This document shows, piece by piece, positions 43,814-51,976 of a DNA stretch of 64,000 bases. Position numbers and translations under genes: made by a program. This DNA comes from an uncultured Erythrobacter sp. (GTDB taxonomy: Bacteria; Pseudomonadota; Alphaproteobacteria; Sphingomonadales; Sphingomonadaceae). Every line of letters starts with the position of its first letter. Within the stretch, counting starts at the first letter, position 1. The stretch is taken from the NCBI RefSeq assembly GCF_958304185.1, contig NZ_OY284433.1, positions 2,046,001 to 2,110,000 on the forward strand. The letters run 5' to 3'. Under the pieces are notes generated by a model. It saw nothing but the letters and a program-made list of their open reading frames with translations. It made no database searches and was not told the origin of the DNA.

Positions 43814-44848
43814 ATGGTTGCAAGCAGCGGGGTCGACTTGCCAGAGACCATGCAATCGGTTGGATTCGACGCGCCGGGCGGGCCGGACGTGCTGCGGCTG
43901 CAAACCAGCGCGCTCCCGCGCCTGCGGCCCGACGATGTGCTGATCCGCGTCGCCTATGCCGGGGTCAACCGCCCCGATTGCCTGCAACGCGCGGGCGCCT
44001 ACCCGCCGCCGCCGGGGGCCTCGCCGTTGCTGGGTCTGGAAGTGTCGGGCGAGATTGTCGCGGTCGGCACCGAAGTCCCGCGCGAGATGATCGGGCAATA
44101 TGTCGCAGCCCTTACCCCGGGTGGGGGCTACGCCGAATATTGCGCCGCGCATTGGCAGCACTGCCTGCCGGTGCCCGAAGGCATGATGCTGTCCGATGCG
44201 GCAGCCTTGCCCGAAACCCTGTTCACCGTGTGGCACAACCTGTTCGAGCGCGGCCTTGCCCGTGATGGCGAGCGGGTGCTGATCCACGGCGGCACTTCCG
44301 GCATCGGCACAATGGCGATCATGCTCGCCAAGGCCTTCGGGCTCGAAGTGATTGTAACCTGCGGCGACACCGCCAAATGCGCCGCCGCGACCCGGATCGG
44401 CGCGGATCTCGCGATCAATTACCGCGAGACCGACTATGTCGAGGCGGTCATGGCCCATACCGAGGGCAAAGGCGTGCACGTGGTGCTCGACATGGTCTCG
44501 GGCGACTATGTCGCGCGCAACCTCAAGTGTCTGGCCGAAGATGGCCGCCTCGTCACGATCGCGGTGCTGGGCGGGGCTAAGGCCGACATCAACATGGCGT
44601 TGGTGATGATGAAGCGGTTGACCCTGACCGGATCGACCCTGCGACCGCGCTCCGACAGCTTCAAATCCGCGCTCGCTGACGAGATCGCCGACAACGCCTG
44701 GCCGCTGTTCGCCGATGGCGAGCTGTCGCCGGTGATGGACATGACCTTCCCCCTCGCCGAAGCCGCGGCGGCCCATGCGCGCATGGAAGCGGGCGATCAC
44801 ATCGGCAAGATCGTGCTGGAAGTTGCCAAAGAGCTTGGCAATGGCTGA
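43814..44848 (+). CDS. NAD(P)H-quinone oxidoreductase, zinc-less MDR (PIG3/Qor type)
   Basis: The ~344-residue protein has the medium-chain dehydrogenase fold without catalytic zinc ligands: VAYAGVNRPDCLQRAGAYPPPPGASPLLGLEVSG, then the NADPH-binding VLIHGGTSGIGTMAIMLAKAFG. PIG3-like enzymes reduce quinones. The start is uncertain: GTG 43793, ATG 43814 or ATG 43850 are all possible; the conserved fold begins near the last. It overlaps the downstream GST gene by 8 bases. Confidence 0.88.
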   Translation: MVASSGVDLPETMQSVGFDAPGGPDVLRLQTSALPRLRPDDVLIRVAYAGVNRPDCLQRAGAYPPPPGASPLLGLEVSGEIVAVGTEVPREMIGQYVAALTPGGGYAEYCAAHWQHCLPVPEGMMLSDAAALPETLFTVWHNLFERGLARDGERVLIHGGTSGIGTMAIMLAKAFGLEVIVTCGDTAKCAAATRIGADLAINYRETDYVEAVMAHTEGKGVHVVLDMVSGDYVARNLKCLAEDGRLVTIAVLGGAKADINMALVMMKRLTLTGSTLRPRSDSFKSALADEIADNAWPLFADGELSPVMDMTFPLAEAAAAHARMEAGDHIGKIVLEVAKELGNG

Positions 44849-45470
44849 CGCCTTCACCCTCCACGAAGACCCCCGCAGCGGGAATTGCTTCAAGATCAAG
44901 CTCACCGCCGCGCTGCTCGGCCTGCCGCTGGCAACTCGCGCCTATGACATCATGAAGGGCGAGACCCGGACGCCGGAGTTTCTCGCGCGCGTGAATGCCA
45001 ATGGCCGCATCCCCGTGCTTCAGATCGGTGAAGGGGCTGATGCGCGCTTCCTGCCTGAAAGCAATGCGGCCTGCTGGTATCTCGCCCATGGTTCTGCGCT
45101 GATCCCGGAGGATCGCTTTGCGCAGGCTGATATGCTGCGCTGGATGTTCTTCGAACAATACAACCACGAACCCAATATCGCGACGCTCCGCTTCTGGCTG
45201 CACTTCGTGGGCGAGGCGAACCTTTCGGAGCAGCAGCGCGCGCAGATGATGGCGAAACGCATGGCGGGCTGCGCAGCGCTCGATTTGATGAATAAGCATC
45301 TTTCAAACCACGCATTTTTCTGCGGCGAGGGCGTGACGCTCGCGGACATTGCCTTGTTCCCGTACACGCACGTCGCGGAGGAAGGCGGCTTTGGTCTGCG
45401 CGATTACCCGCACATCCTCAGCTGGATCGCGCGCGTGCAGGCCCTCCCGGGGTTCATCGCGATGGACTGA
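44841..45470 (+). CDS. Glutathione S-transferase family protein
   Basis: The 209-residue protein has an N-terminal thioredoxin fold (TLHEDPRSGNCFKIKLTAALLGLPL, NANGRIPVLQIG, LPESNAACWYL) and C-terminal helices (VTLADIALFPYTHVAEEGGF). The serine in PRSGNCFK is the likely glutathione-activating residue. It overlaps and probably shares a transcript with the quinone reductase, which suggests a detoxification pair. Confidence 0.87.
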   Translation: MADAFTLHEDPRSGNCFKIKLTAALLGLPLATRAYDIMKGETRTPEFLARVNANGRIPVLQIGEGADARFLPESNAACWYLAHGSALIPEDRFAQADMLRWMFFEQYNHEPNIATLRFWLHFVGEANLSEQQRAQMMAKRMAGCAALDLMNKHLSNHAFFCGEGVTLADIALFPYTHVAEEGGFGLRDYPHILSWIARVQALPGFIAMD

Positions 45471-45479
45471 TCGGGGAAA

Positions 45480-45545
45480 TTGACCCGGCCCTGACCGAAA
45501 ACTGACCCGGAACCGTCACTTGCCTGTGAGTCCTCTGTAACATTT
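45480..45545 (+). promoter_or_regulatory. Six tandem 11-nt Pho-box-like repeats
   Basis: In exact 11-base register: TTGACCCGGCC, CTGACCGAAAA, CTGACCCGGAA, CCGTCACTTGC, CTGTGAGTCCT, CTGTAACATTT. PhoB boxes are 11-nt direct repeats with a conserved CTGTCAT half. The last three units match 5 of 7 positions and the earlier ones 3-4. The array ends 45 bases before the phosphoesterase ATG, where an activator site belongs. PhoB binding is inferred. Confidence 0.55.
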
Positions 45546-45590
45546 CGCTGCCACAGGGTGGGCCAGCGACATGACATCCGGGGATTTCCC

Positions 45591-46499
45591 ATGACGGCTG
45601 CCGACCTGACCGACATCATCACCGACAACATCGCGAGCTTTCCGCTGAGCCCACCCCGCATCCCCGAGCCTGAGGGGACGGAACGTCGCTCCTATCGCAC
45701 GATCTGGATCAGCGACGTCCACCTCGGCACCAAAGGCTGCAATGCCGAGCTGTTGATCGACTTCCTTGACCACACCGATAGCGAGACGATGTACCTGGTC
45801 GGCGATATTATCGATGGCTGGCGGCTGAAGAAGAAGTTCTACTGGCCTGCCGCGCACAATGACATCGTCTGGCGCATCCTGAAGCGCGCGCATCGCGGCA
45901 CCCGGATCGTCTATATCCCGGGCAACCACGACGAGATGTTCCGTCAGTTCACCGGATTGAACTTCGGCGGCATCGAAATCCGCCGCGCGGCTTTCCATGA
46001 CACTGCCGATGGCCGCCGGTTGATGGTGCTGCATGGCGACGAATTCGATGCCGTGATGCTGTCGCACCGCTGGCTCGCCTTCGTGGGTGACCATGCCTAT
46101 CACCTGATGATGAAGTGCAATATCGCGGTGAACACCGTGCGGCGCTGGCTGGGCAAGCCCTATTGGTCGTTGTCCAAGGCGGCCAAGCACAAGGTGAAGA
46201 ACGCGGTCGAATTCATCGGCAAGTATGAAGAGGTCGTCGCCCGCGCGGCGGGAGAGCGCGGGGTCGACGGGGTGGTATGCGGCCACATTCACACCGCCGA
46301 ATTCCGGATGTTCGAGCACCACGGCAAGCCGGTCGAATACTGGAACGATGGCGATTGGGTCGAAGGCTGCAACGCACTGGTCGAACATCACGACGGTCGC
46401 ATGGAAATCCTCCACTGGCCCGAAGAGATGAAGCGGCGGGAGCGTGCCAATGCGCCGGTCGATACCCCCGCCGATACCCCTGCGCGTGTGGCGGCGTGA
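45591..46499 (+). CDS. plcP: Calcineurin-like phosphoesterase, probable PlcP-type phospholipase C
   Basis: The 302-residue protein has the full metallophosphoesterase set: DVHLGTKGC, GDIIDGW, PGNHDE, LHGDEFD and GHIHTAEF. It is usually labelled UDP-2,3-diacylglucosamine diphosphatase-like. No other lipid A gene is here. It is fused by a GTGA overlap to a glycolipid-type glycosyltransferase, behind Pho-box-like repeats. That matches plcP of rhizobia and marine alphaproteobacteria, which cleaves phospholipids to diacylglycerol when phosphate is low. An LpxH-like role is the alternative. Confidence 0.7.
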   Translation: MTAADLTDIITDNIASFPLSPPRIPEPEGTERRSYRTIWISDVHLGTKGCNAELLIDFLDHTDSETMYLVGDIIDGWRLKKKFYWPAAHNDIVWRILKRAHRGTRIVYIPGNHDEMFRQFTGLNFGGIEIRRAAFHDTADGRRLMVLHGDEFDAVMLSHRWLAFVGDHAYHLMMKCNIAVNTVRRWLGKPYWSLSKAAKHKVKNAVEFIGKYEEVVARAAGERGVDGVVCGHIHTAEFRMFEHHGKPVEYWNDGDWVEGCNALVEHHDGRMEILHWPEEMKRRERANAPVDTPADTPARVAA

Positions 46500-47548
46500 C
46501 GCCAGCTTCGATCGCCATCATTACCGATGCCTGGCACCCGCAAACCAACGGTGTGGTGCGCACGCTTTCGACCACGTGCGAAGTGCTGCGCGGCTGGGGC
46601 CATCAGGTCACGGTGATTTCGCCCGAGGGTTACCCTTCGATCCCAGCGCCGACCTATCCCGAAATCCGACTGGCGCTGACGGCCCCCGGTGCGGTCGGGC
46701 GCCAATTGGCGCGAATCGCGCCTGACGCGGTGCATATCGCCACCGAAGGCCCGCTCGGGCTGGCCGCGCGGCGCTATTGCCTGAGGCGCCGGGTGCCGTT
46801 CACCACCGCCTACCACACCCAGTTCCCCGATTACTTCGCGCGGCGCACCGGACTGCCGGCGAGCACATTCTGGCCCTATATCCGATGGTTCCACCGCCCG
46901 GCGCAGCGGATCATGGTCGCGACCGAGACGATCCGCGCGCAGCTGCGCGAACAGGGCCTCACCCAGCTCACCCATTGGAGCCGCGGGGTCGATCTCGCCT
47001 GCTTCTCGCCCAAGGCCCCGCCGCCGCCGGAATATGCCGGGATCGCAGGGCCGATCCTGCTCTATGTCGGGCGGGTCGCGGTTGAGAAGAACATCGAAGC
47101 CTTCCTCGCCTGCCCCTATCCGGGCACCAAGGTGGTGGTCGGCGATGGCCCGGCCCGCGCGTCGCTCGCAGCGAAGTTTCCGCAAGCGCTGTTCCTCGGC
47201 AAGCGATCGGGGATTGAGCTGGCAGGCTGCTATGCCGGGGCGGATGTGTTCGTCTTCCCCAGCCGCACCGACACCTTCGGCCTCGTCATGATCGAAGCGC
47301 TCGCCTGCGGGACGCCGGTGGCGGCGTTCCCCGTGGCAGGCCCGCTCGACATCGTCACCGATGCCGTGGGCGCCATGTCCGAAGACCTCACCCGCGCGAT
47401 CGACGCGGCTCGGTATTGCGACCGCGCCGCCTGCGCCGCCTATGCCGCCAGCTTCTCGTGGGAAGCGGCCACGCGCCAGTTCCTCGCCGGTCTGGTCGCG
47501 CTGGAAGAGGAGGAAGCGGTTTCGCTGCAAGCGTTGCCCGCTTTCTGA
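46496..47548 (+). CDS. agt: GT4 glycosyltransferase, probable Agt-type diacylglycerol glycosyltransferase
   Basis: The ~350-residue GT-B enzyme starts at a GTG overlapping the previous stop (GTGA at 46496-46499). Motifs: TDAWHPQTNGVVRTLSTTCEVL, HIATEGPLGLAARRYC, TTAYHTQFPDYFARR, VGRVAVEKNIEAFL, and the nucleotide-sugar site FPSRTDTFGLVMIEALACGTPVAA. SqdX/Agt-like enzymes of this type add sugars to diacylglycerol. With PlcP upstream it would convert phospholipid-derived diacylglycerol to glycolipid. Donor sugar unknown. Confidence 0.72.
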   Translation: MTPASIAIITDAWHPQTNGVVRTLSTTCEVLRGWGHQVTVISPEGYPSIPAPTYPEIRLALTAPGAVGRQLARIAPDAVHIATEGPLGLAARRYCLRRRVPFTTAYHTQFPDYFARRTGLPASTFWPYIRWFHRPAQRIMVATETIRAQLREQGLTQLTHWSRGVDLACFSPKAPPPPEYAGIAGPILLYVGRVAVEKNIEAFLACPYPGTKVVVGDGPARASLAAKFPQALFLGKRSGIELAGCYAGADVFVFPSRTDTFGLVMIEALACGTPVAAFPVAGPLDIVTDAVGAMSEDLTRAIDAARYCDRAACAAYAASFSWEAATRQFLAGLVALEEEEAVSLQALPAF

Positions 47549-47557
47549 ATCCATTCC

Positions 47558-47586
47558 TTGCCGTTTTCGCGGCTTTCGCCTATTTA
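47558..47586 (+). promoter_or_regulatory. Candidate promoter of trcR with GANTC sites
   Basis: TTGCCG (47558-47563), 17-base spacer, TATTTA (47581-47586). GANTC sites lie at 47547, 47588 and 47638, one directly after the -10. Predicted transcription would start just before the hairpin at 47599. Confidence 0.5.
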
Positions 47587-47598
47587 GGAATCCAAGGC

Positions 47599-47630
47599 GG
47601 CCGCTCCGAAAGGGGCGGCCCTTTCATTTT
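47599..47630 (+). terminator. GNRA-loop hairpin between agt and trcR (terminator or leader element)
   Basis: GGCCGCTCC-GAAA-GGGGCGGCC, a 9-bp stem with one G-T pair and a GAAA tetraloop, followed by CTTTCATTTT. It can end agt transcription. If the promoter at 47558-47586 is real it also lies at the very 5' end of the trcR mRNA. Confidence 0.65.
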
Positions 47631-47647
47631 CAACGGAGATTCCCACC

Positions 47648-48385
47648 ATGGCGATCAAGGATCAGCCCAAGCCGCTGATGCCGCATGCCACCGCGACCTG
47701 GCTAGTGGACAACACCGCGCTCTCGTTCGAGCAGATTGCCGAGTTCTGCGGACTTCATATCCTCGAAGTGCAGGCAATGGCCGATGACCTTGCGGGCAGC
47801 AAGTACACCGGGCGCGATCCGGTCCACTCGGGCGAGCTGACGCAGGGCGAGATCGAAAAGGGTCAGGCCGACGCGACCTATTCGCTGCGGATGCACAAGG
47901 CTCCGGTCGAAGTGACCCGCACCAAGGGCCCGCGTTACACCCCCGTGTCGAAGCGTCAGGACAAGCCCGATGGCATCGCGTGGATCCTGCGCAACCATCC
48001 CGAAGTGTCGGACGCGCAGATTTCGAAGCTGATCGGCACCACCCGCAACACCATCGGCGCGCTGCGTGACCGGACCCACTGGAACATCCAGAACATCACG
48101 CCGAAAGACCCGGTGACATTGGGCCTGTGTTCGCAGCGTGAGCTTGACGCGATGGTCGCCAAGGCTGCCAAGCGCGCCGGGATCACCGAAGACGTCGATG
48201 CCCCGGTCAAGTCTGATCGCAATGATCGCGAGAACCTGATCGCGGAACTGCGCGCCGAACGCGACGCCAACGTCAAGGCCGCAGGCGCCGCCGCGCAGGA
48301 AGCCGAGGCCGCAGAATGGCTCGCCGCGCGCCGCGCTGCCGAAGCCGCCGAACAGAAGATCGATCCGGAAAGCGGGTTTATCTGA
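47648..48385 (+). CDS. trcR: Cell-cycle transcriptional regulator TrcR (DUF1013)
   Basis: The 245-residue protein is a full DUF1013: MPHATATWLVDNTALSFEQIAEFCGLHILEVQAMAD, PVHSGELTQGEIEKG, and DGIAWILRNHPEVSDAQISKLIGTTRNTIGALRDRTHWN, which contain two helix-turn-helix-like segments. The last 50 residues are Ala/Glu-rich and probably coiled. The family is confined to alphaproteobacteria and tied to cell-cycle transcription. Three GANTC methylation sites in the ~100 bases upstream fit methylation-linked control. Confidence 0.88.
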   Translation: MAIKDQPKPLMPHATATWLVDNTALSFEQIAEFCGLHILEVQAMADDLAGSKYTGRDPVHSGELTQGEIEKGQADATYSLRMHKAPVEVTRTKGPRYTPVSKRQDKPDGIAWILRNHPEVSDAQISKLIGTTRNTIGALRDRTHWNIQNITPKDPVTLGLCSQRELDAMVAKAAKRAGITEDVDAPVKSDRNDRENLIAELRAERDANVKAAGAAAQEAEAAEWLAARRAAEAAEQKIDPESGFI

Positions 48386-48396
48386 TCCATTGCTGA

Positions 48397-48427
48397 TCCC
48401 CCGCCCCGGATCAAGTCCGGGGCGGGG
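48397..48427. repeat. Perfect 13-bp inverted repeat
   Basis: CCCCCGCCCCGGA, loop TCAAG, TCCGGGGCGGGGG, 11 bases after the trcR stop. It can end or stabilise the trcR transcript. The core CCCCGGATCAAGTCCGGGG resembles a dispersed repeat common in alphaproteobacteria. There is no T-run. Confidence 0.7.
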
Positions 48428-48510
48428 GTGTGTTGGAAGCGGTGCGGAAACCTCGCGGCCACCCTGACTTTTGGTTGCGCGCCAAGCCATTGTGCGCCAG
48501 TATTATTGAC

Positions 48511-50172
48511 ATGCCTGTCAGTAACGCTGCCTATCACCACCCCACGCCCCTCAACACCTGGTTCGAGCCGATGAGCTTGCCCGCGATGCTGGAACGCAGC
48601 GTTCGCGCCAATCCGGATGCCCCGTTCCTGCACTTCCTAGGGCGGACCTACAGCTACCAGCAGATCTTCGCGCAGGCGCAGGCCTTTGCGCGGGGGCTGA
48701 CCGCAATGGGCATCGCCAAGGGCGACCGTGTCGGCCTGTTTCTGCCCAATGTCCCGATCTATGCCGCCGCCTATTACGGGGCGATGATGGCGGGCGCCGT
48801 GGTGGTGAACTTCTCGCCGCTCTATTCGGTTGAGGAATTGAGCTGGCAGGTCGGCGACAGCGGCTCGCGGGTGCTGGTGACGCTGGACGTCCCGGAACTC
48901 TACAAAACGGCCAAGAAGGTGCTCGACGGAACAGCGCTGGAGACGCTGGTGGTCGGCTCACTTGCCGCAATGCTGCCGTGGTACAAGGGGCTGGCGCTAA
49001 AGCTGCTCAAGCGCAGCCAGATCGCGGATGTCGCCTATGGCCCGAAGGTGCGTCGCTGGACGGATATGACGCCGAACGGCCCGCTCCCTCCCGTCGCAGT
49101 CACCGCGCAAGACCTTGCCTTGCTGCAATACACCGGCGGCACCACCGGGCGGCCCAAGGGGGCGATGCTGGGGCATGACCAGCTCTCGGTGAACGCCCAG
49201 CAGGTCGCCGCAATCAACCCTTTCGGCAATGCGCGGGACGAGGTGTTCATGGGGGCGCTGCCGTTCTTCCACGTCTTCGCCAACACCGCGCTGCTCAACC
49301 ACGCCTGCGTCACCGGTGCTTCGATTGCGATGGTGCCACGGTTCGAGACGAAGCAGGTCTTGCAAACGATCCAGAAGTATCGCTGCACCGGCTTTCCCGG
49401 CGTGCCGACGATGTTTCAGGCGATGCTCGATCACCCTGACCTCGCCAAGACCGACCTCTCCAGCCTCAAGATCTGCATTTCGGGCGGCGCGCCGATGCCC
49501 GGCCCTGTCCATGTCCGCTTCGAAGAGGCGACCGGCGTGCGGCTGGTCGAAGGCTATGGCCTCACCGAAAGCGCAGGCGTGGTGTCGGCCAATCCCTATG
49601 ATGGCACCCGCAAGCGCGGCACGATCGGGCAATTGGTGCCGGGGACGGAAGTGATCCTGCTGGACAAGGAGCACCCCGAAAACCTCGCCCCTGAAGGCGA
49701 GCCGGGCGAACTTGCGGTCCACGGCCCGCAGGTGATGCGCGGTTACTGGAACCGGCCCGAAACCGACGCCGAAACCTTCGTGGAGCGGGACGGGAAGCGC
49801 TACTTGCGCACCGGCGATGTCGCGCGGATCGACGAGGATGGGTTCCTCGAGATCGTCGACCGCATCAAGGACATGATCGCGGTCGGCGGGTTCAAGGTCT
49901 TCCCCAGCGTGGTTGAGGACGTGATTCTCGAACACCCGGCGGTGAAGGAGGCGCTGGTGATCGGCGTGCCCGAAGAATATCGCGGCGAGGTGCCACGCGC
50001 CTACGTGGCGCTGAATGAAGGCGTTGCAGCCACCGGCGAGGAGCTAGCGGCTTGGCTCAACGCCCGGATCGGCAAGCATGAACGCGTCGATCAGGTGGTG
50101 GTGCGGGAAAGTCTGCCCAAGACGATCATCGGCAAGCTCGACCGCAAGACGCTGCGGGCCGAGGTGCTCTAA
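48511..50172 (+). CDS. fadD: Long-chain fatty acid-CoA ligase (AMP-binding)
   Basis: The 553-residue adenylate-forming enzyme has P-loop YTGGTTGRPKGAM, GYGLTESAGVV, YLRTGDVARIDEDGFLEIVDRIKDMI and the C-terminal lysine in PKTIIGKLDRK. It activates a fatty or other carboxylic acid to its CoA thioester for beta-oxidation or lipid synthesis. The ATG at 48511 lies 4 bases after a TATTAT, so a very short leader is possible. It ends 3 bases before the convergent bactofilin gene. Confidence 0.88.
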   Translation: MPVSNAAYHHPTPLNTWFEPMSLPAMLERSVRANPDAPFLHFLGRTYSYQQIFAQAQAFARGLTAMGIAKGDRVGLFLPNVPIYAAAYYGAMMAGAVVVNFSPLYSVEELSWQVGDSGSRVLVTLDVPELYKTAKKVLDGTALETLVVGSLAAMLPWYKGLALKLLKRSQIADVAYGPKVRRWTDMTPNGPLPPVAVTAQDLALLQYTGGTTGRPKGAMLGHDQLSVNAQQVAAINPFGNARDEVFMGALPFFHVFANTALLNHACVTGASIAMVPRFETKQVLQTIQKYRCTGFPGVPTMFQAMLDHPDLAKTDLSSLKICISGGAPMPGPVHVRFEEATGVRLVEGYGLTESAGVVSANPYDGTRKRGTIGQLVPGTEVILLDKEHPENLAPEGEPGELAVHGPQVMRGYWNRPETDAETFVERDGKRYLRTGDVARIDEDGFLEIVDRIKDMIAVGGFKVFPSVVEDVILEHPAVKEALVIGVPEEYRGEVPRAYVALNEGVAATGEELAAWLNARIGKHERVDQVVVRESLPKTIIGKLDRKTLRAEVL

Positions 50173-50175
50173 GCT

Positions 50176-50541
50176 CTACTCGGCAGCCTGAACGCTGCTG
50201 GGCACAGCCTTCACTGCTGACCGCGCGTTGGGTGCGAAGCGGCCATCCACCGCAGCGCCCTGCTCGATTGTCAGCGCGTCGTAATGCACGTCGCCCTCGA
50301 TATGCGCGGTCTTGAGGATCACCAGCTCGCGCGCGGTGATCGAACCCGAGACTTTGCCCGCCAGCCGCGCGCTTTCGGCAACGACGGCGCCGTGGATGCT
50401 GCTCTTTTCGCCCTGCACGAGGCTGGCGCAGGTAATGTCGCCTTCGACTGTGCCGTCGATATGCAAATCGGCCGAGGCGCTGATATTGCCGGTGATGGTC
50501 ACATCCGCGCCTATCACGGAAAAGGTCGAACCCGATGCCAT
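50176..50541 (-). CDS. Bactofilin
   Basis: The 121-residue polymer-forming cytoskeletal protein has a central beta-helix domain (FSVIGADVTITGNISASADLHIDGTVEGDITC ... AHIEGDVHYDALTIEQGAAVDGRF) with short unstructured ends. Bactofilins form nucleotide-independent filaments under the inner membrane. It lies 10 bases downstream of an M23 peptidase gene, a conserved pairing in which the bactofilin localises the murein hydrolase to shape the cell. Confidence 0.92.
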   Translation of the reverse strand: MASGSTFSVIGADVTITGNISASADLHIDGTVEGDITCASLVQGEKSSIHGAVVAESARLAGKVSGSITARELVILKTAHIEGDVHYDALTIEQGAAVDGRFAPNARSAVKAVPSSVQAAE

Positions 50542-50551
50542 GCTGCTGCTC

Positions 50552-51733
50552 CTATTTGCGGGCCGCGGCGGCGGCGGCGGCGGGGCGGTCAGGTCGGCCG
50601 CTGCGGACTTCCTTGAGAACATCGGGGGCAGCCTCCAGAAACGGGCGCGGATTGACCGCGCGATCATTGATGCGGACTTCGAAATGCAGGTGCGGCCCCG
50701 TCGAGCGCCCGGTGCTACCGAGCCCGCCGATGGTGGCCCCGGCGGCGACCGGCTGGCCAACGCTCACGTCAATGCGCGACAAGTGGGCATAGCGGGTCAA
50801 CATCCCGTTACCATGGGTAATCTCGATCGCTTGGCCATAGCCTGATTTCCACCCGGCGAAGGTCACGCGGCCTTCAGCAGCGGCAAAGATCGGCGAACCC
50901 AACGCACCCTTGAAATCGATCCCGGCGTGCATGGCGCCGTGACCGTTGAAGGGATCGCGGCGGTAGCCGAAGCCTGACGTGATATTCTCGACACTGGCGG
51001 GCACGACCTGCGGGATGCCATCGAGCGCGCGTTCAAGCACCGCCATGCGCGCAAGGCTGAGGCCCAAGCGTTCGAACCGCGGGTCGATGTCGTCTCCGCC
51101 GCTGATCGCTTCGAACGGACCACCCATCGCCTGCTGCGTGTCGCGGCTCATGGCTTTGGGATCGAGGTCCAGTTTGCGCATCGCGCTCTCGGCGCGGCGG
51201 GCGCGGGCATCGGCGAAGCGGGTCAGGCGTTCCACGAAGGCAAGCTGGCGGGCTTCGATTTCAGCGAGGCCGCGCGCCTGCGGGATCATCGCGCCGACCT
51301 TTTGCACGGTCTTGGCCGCTTCGGTCGAAGAATCGGAGACAGTGCCGCTCGCTGCGCCTTCGGCAACGATATCCTCGGGCAGCATCCGCGCCATCTCGTC
51401 AAGGAATTGCTGCCGCTGCTTGAGATCATCGACCACCTTGTCGAGATTACCGCCATAGGCCTTGATCCGCTCATCCGTGGTGGCGACCCGCGCCTTTTCC
51501 TCGGCGAAGGAGGCCAGATCAGCTTCGGCACGGTATTGGCCCCAGGCCATCACGGCGAGCGCGACAAGCCACAGCAGCACCATCGCGACAACGCCGGCAG
51601 CGACGCGAATCTGGAGTTTCGATGAGACTTTGATGAAGCGCACCTGCCCATCGGCGCGCATGAAGAATTCGCGATCAGGGAACCACTGGCGCAGCCGTTC
51701 CCCCCACGATTTCGCGGCAATTCTGTCTGACAA
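50552..51733 (-). CDS. M23 metallopeptidase partner of bactofilin
   Basis: The 393-residue protein has a short cytoplasmic N-terminus, a transmembrane helix (about residues 42-66), a periplasmic coiled coil (ADLASFAEEKARVATTDERIKAY), and an M23 domain with MHAGIDF and GPHLHFEV (both zinc motifs intact). The cytoplasmic tail could contact bactofilin. The first codon used is TTG; an ATG at 51661 (MRADGQ) is the alternative but would drop 24 residues that look conserved (WFPDREFF). Confidence 0.88.
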   Translation of the reverse strand: MSDRIAAKSWGERLRQWFPDREFFMRADGQVRFIKVSSKLQIRVAAGVVAMVLLWLVALAVMAWGQYRAEADLASFAEEKARVATTDERIKAYGGNLDKVVDDLKQRQQFLDEMARMLPEDIVAEGAASGTVSDSSTEAAKTVQKVGAMIPQARGLAEIEARQLAFVERLTRFADARARRAESAMRKLDLDPKAMSRDTQQAMGGPFEAISGGDDIDPRFERLGLSLARMAVLERALDGIPQVVPASVENITSGFGYRRDPFNGHGAMHAGIDFKGALGSPIFAAAEGRVTFAGWKSGYGQAIEITHGNGMLTRYAHLSRIDVSVGQPVAAGATIGGLGSTGRSTGPHLHFEVRINDRAVNPRPFLEAAPDVLKEVRSGRPDRPAAAAAAARK

Positions 51734-51976
51734 ACTGCGGCCCCGATTTTGTTATCTATGCCCCACGAATTCGCCGCTATCAGCGCGTTAACCTGTGGTC
51801 GAATCCTATGTGGCGCTCCCAGATGAGTCGAACGGGAATCACGATGAACTGAATGCTCAATAGTTTCGCGGGGTTATCAGCGTGACTTGGCCGCTGCGAA
51901 TCGGCAGAGCCGCACGTGATTCGACCCTCAGGCGATGGGCCTGACAGGTGGGCTCCGCAGTGCTAGACCGCACCCC

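Noticed and set aside
45558-45590. Earlier GTG start for the phosphoesterase
   Set aside because: It would begin 12 bases after the repeat array, leaving no room for a -10 and leader; ATG 45591 fits better.
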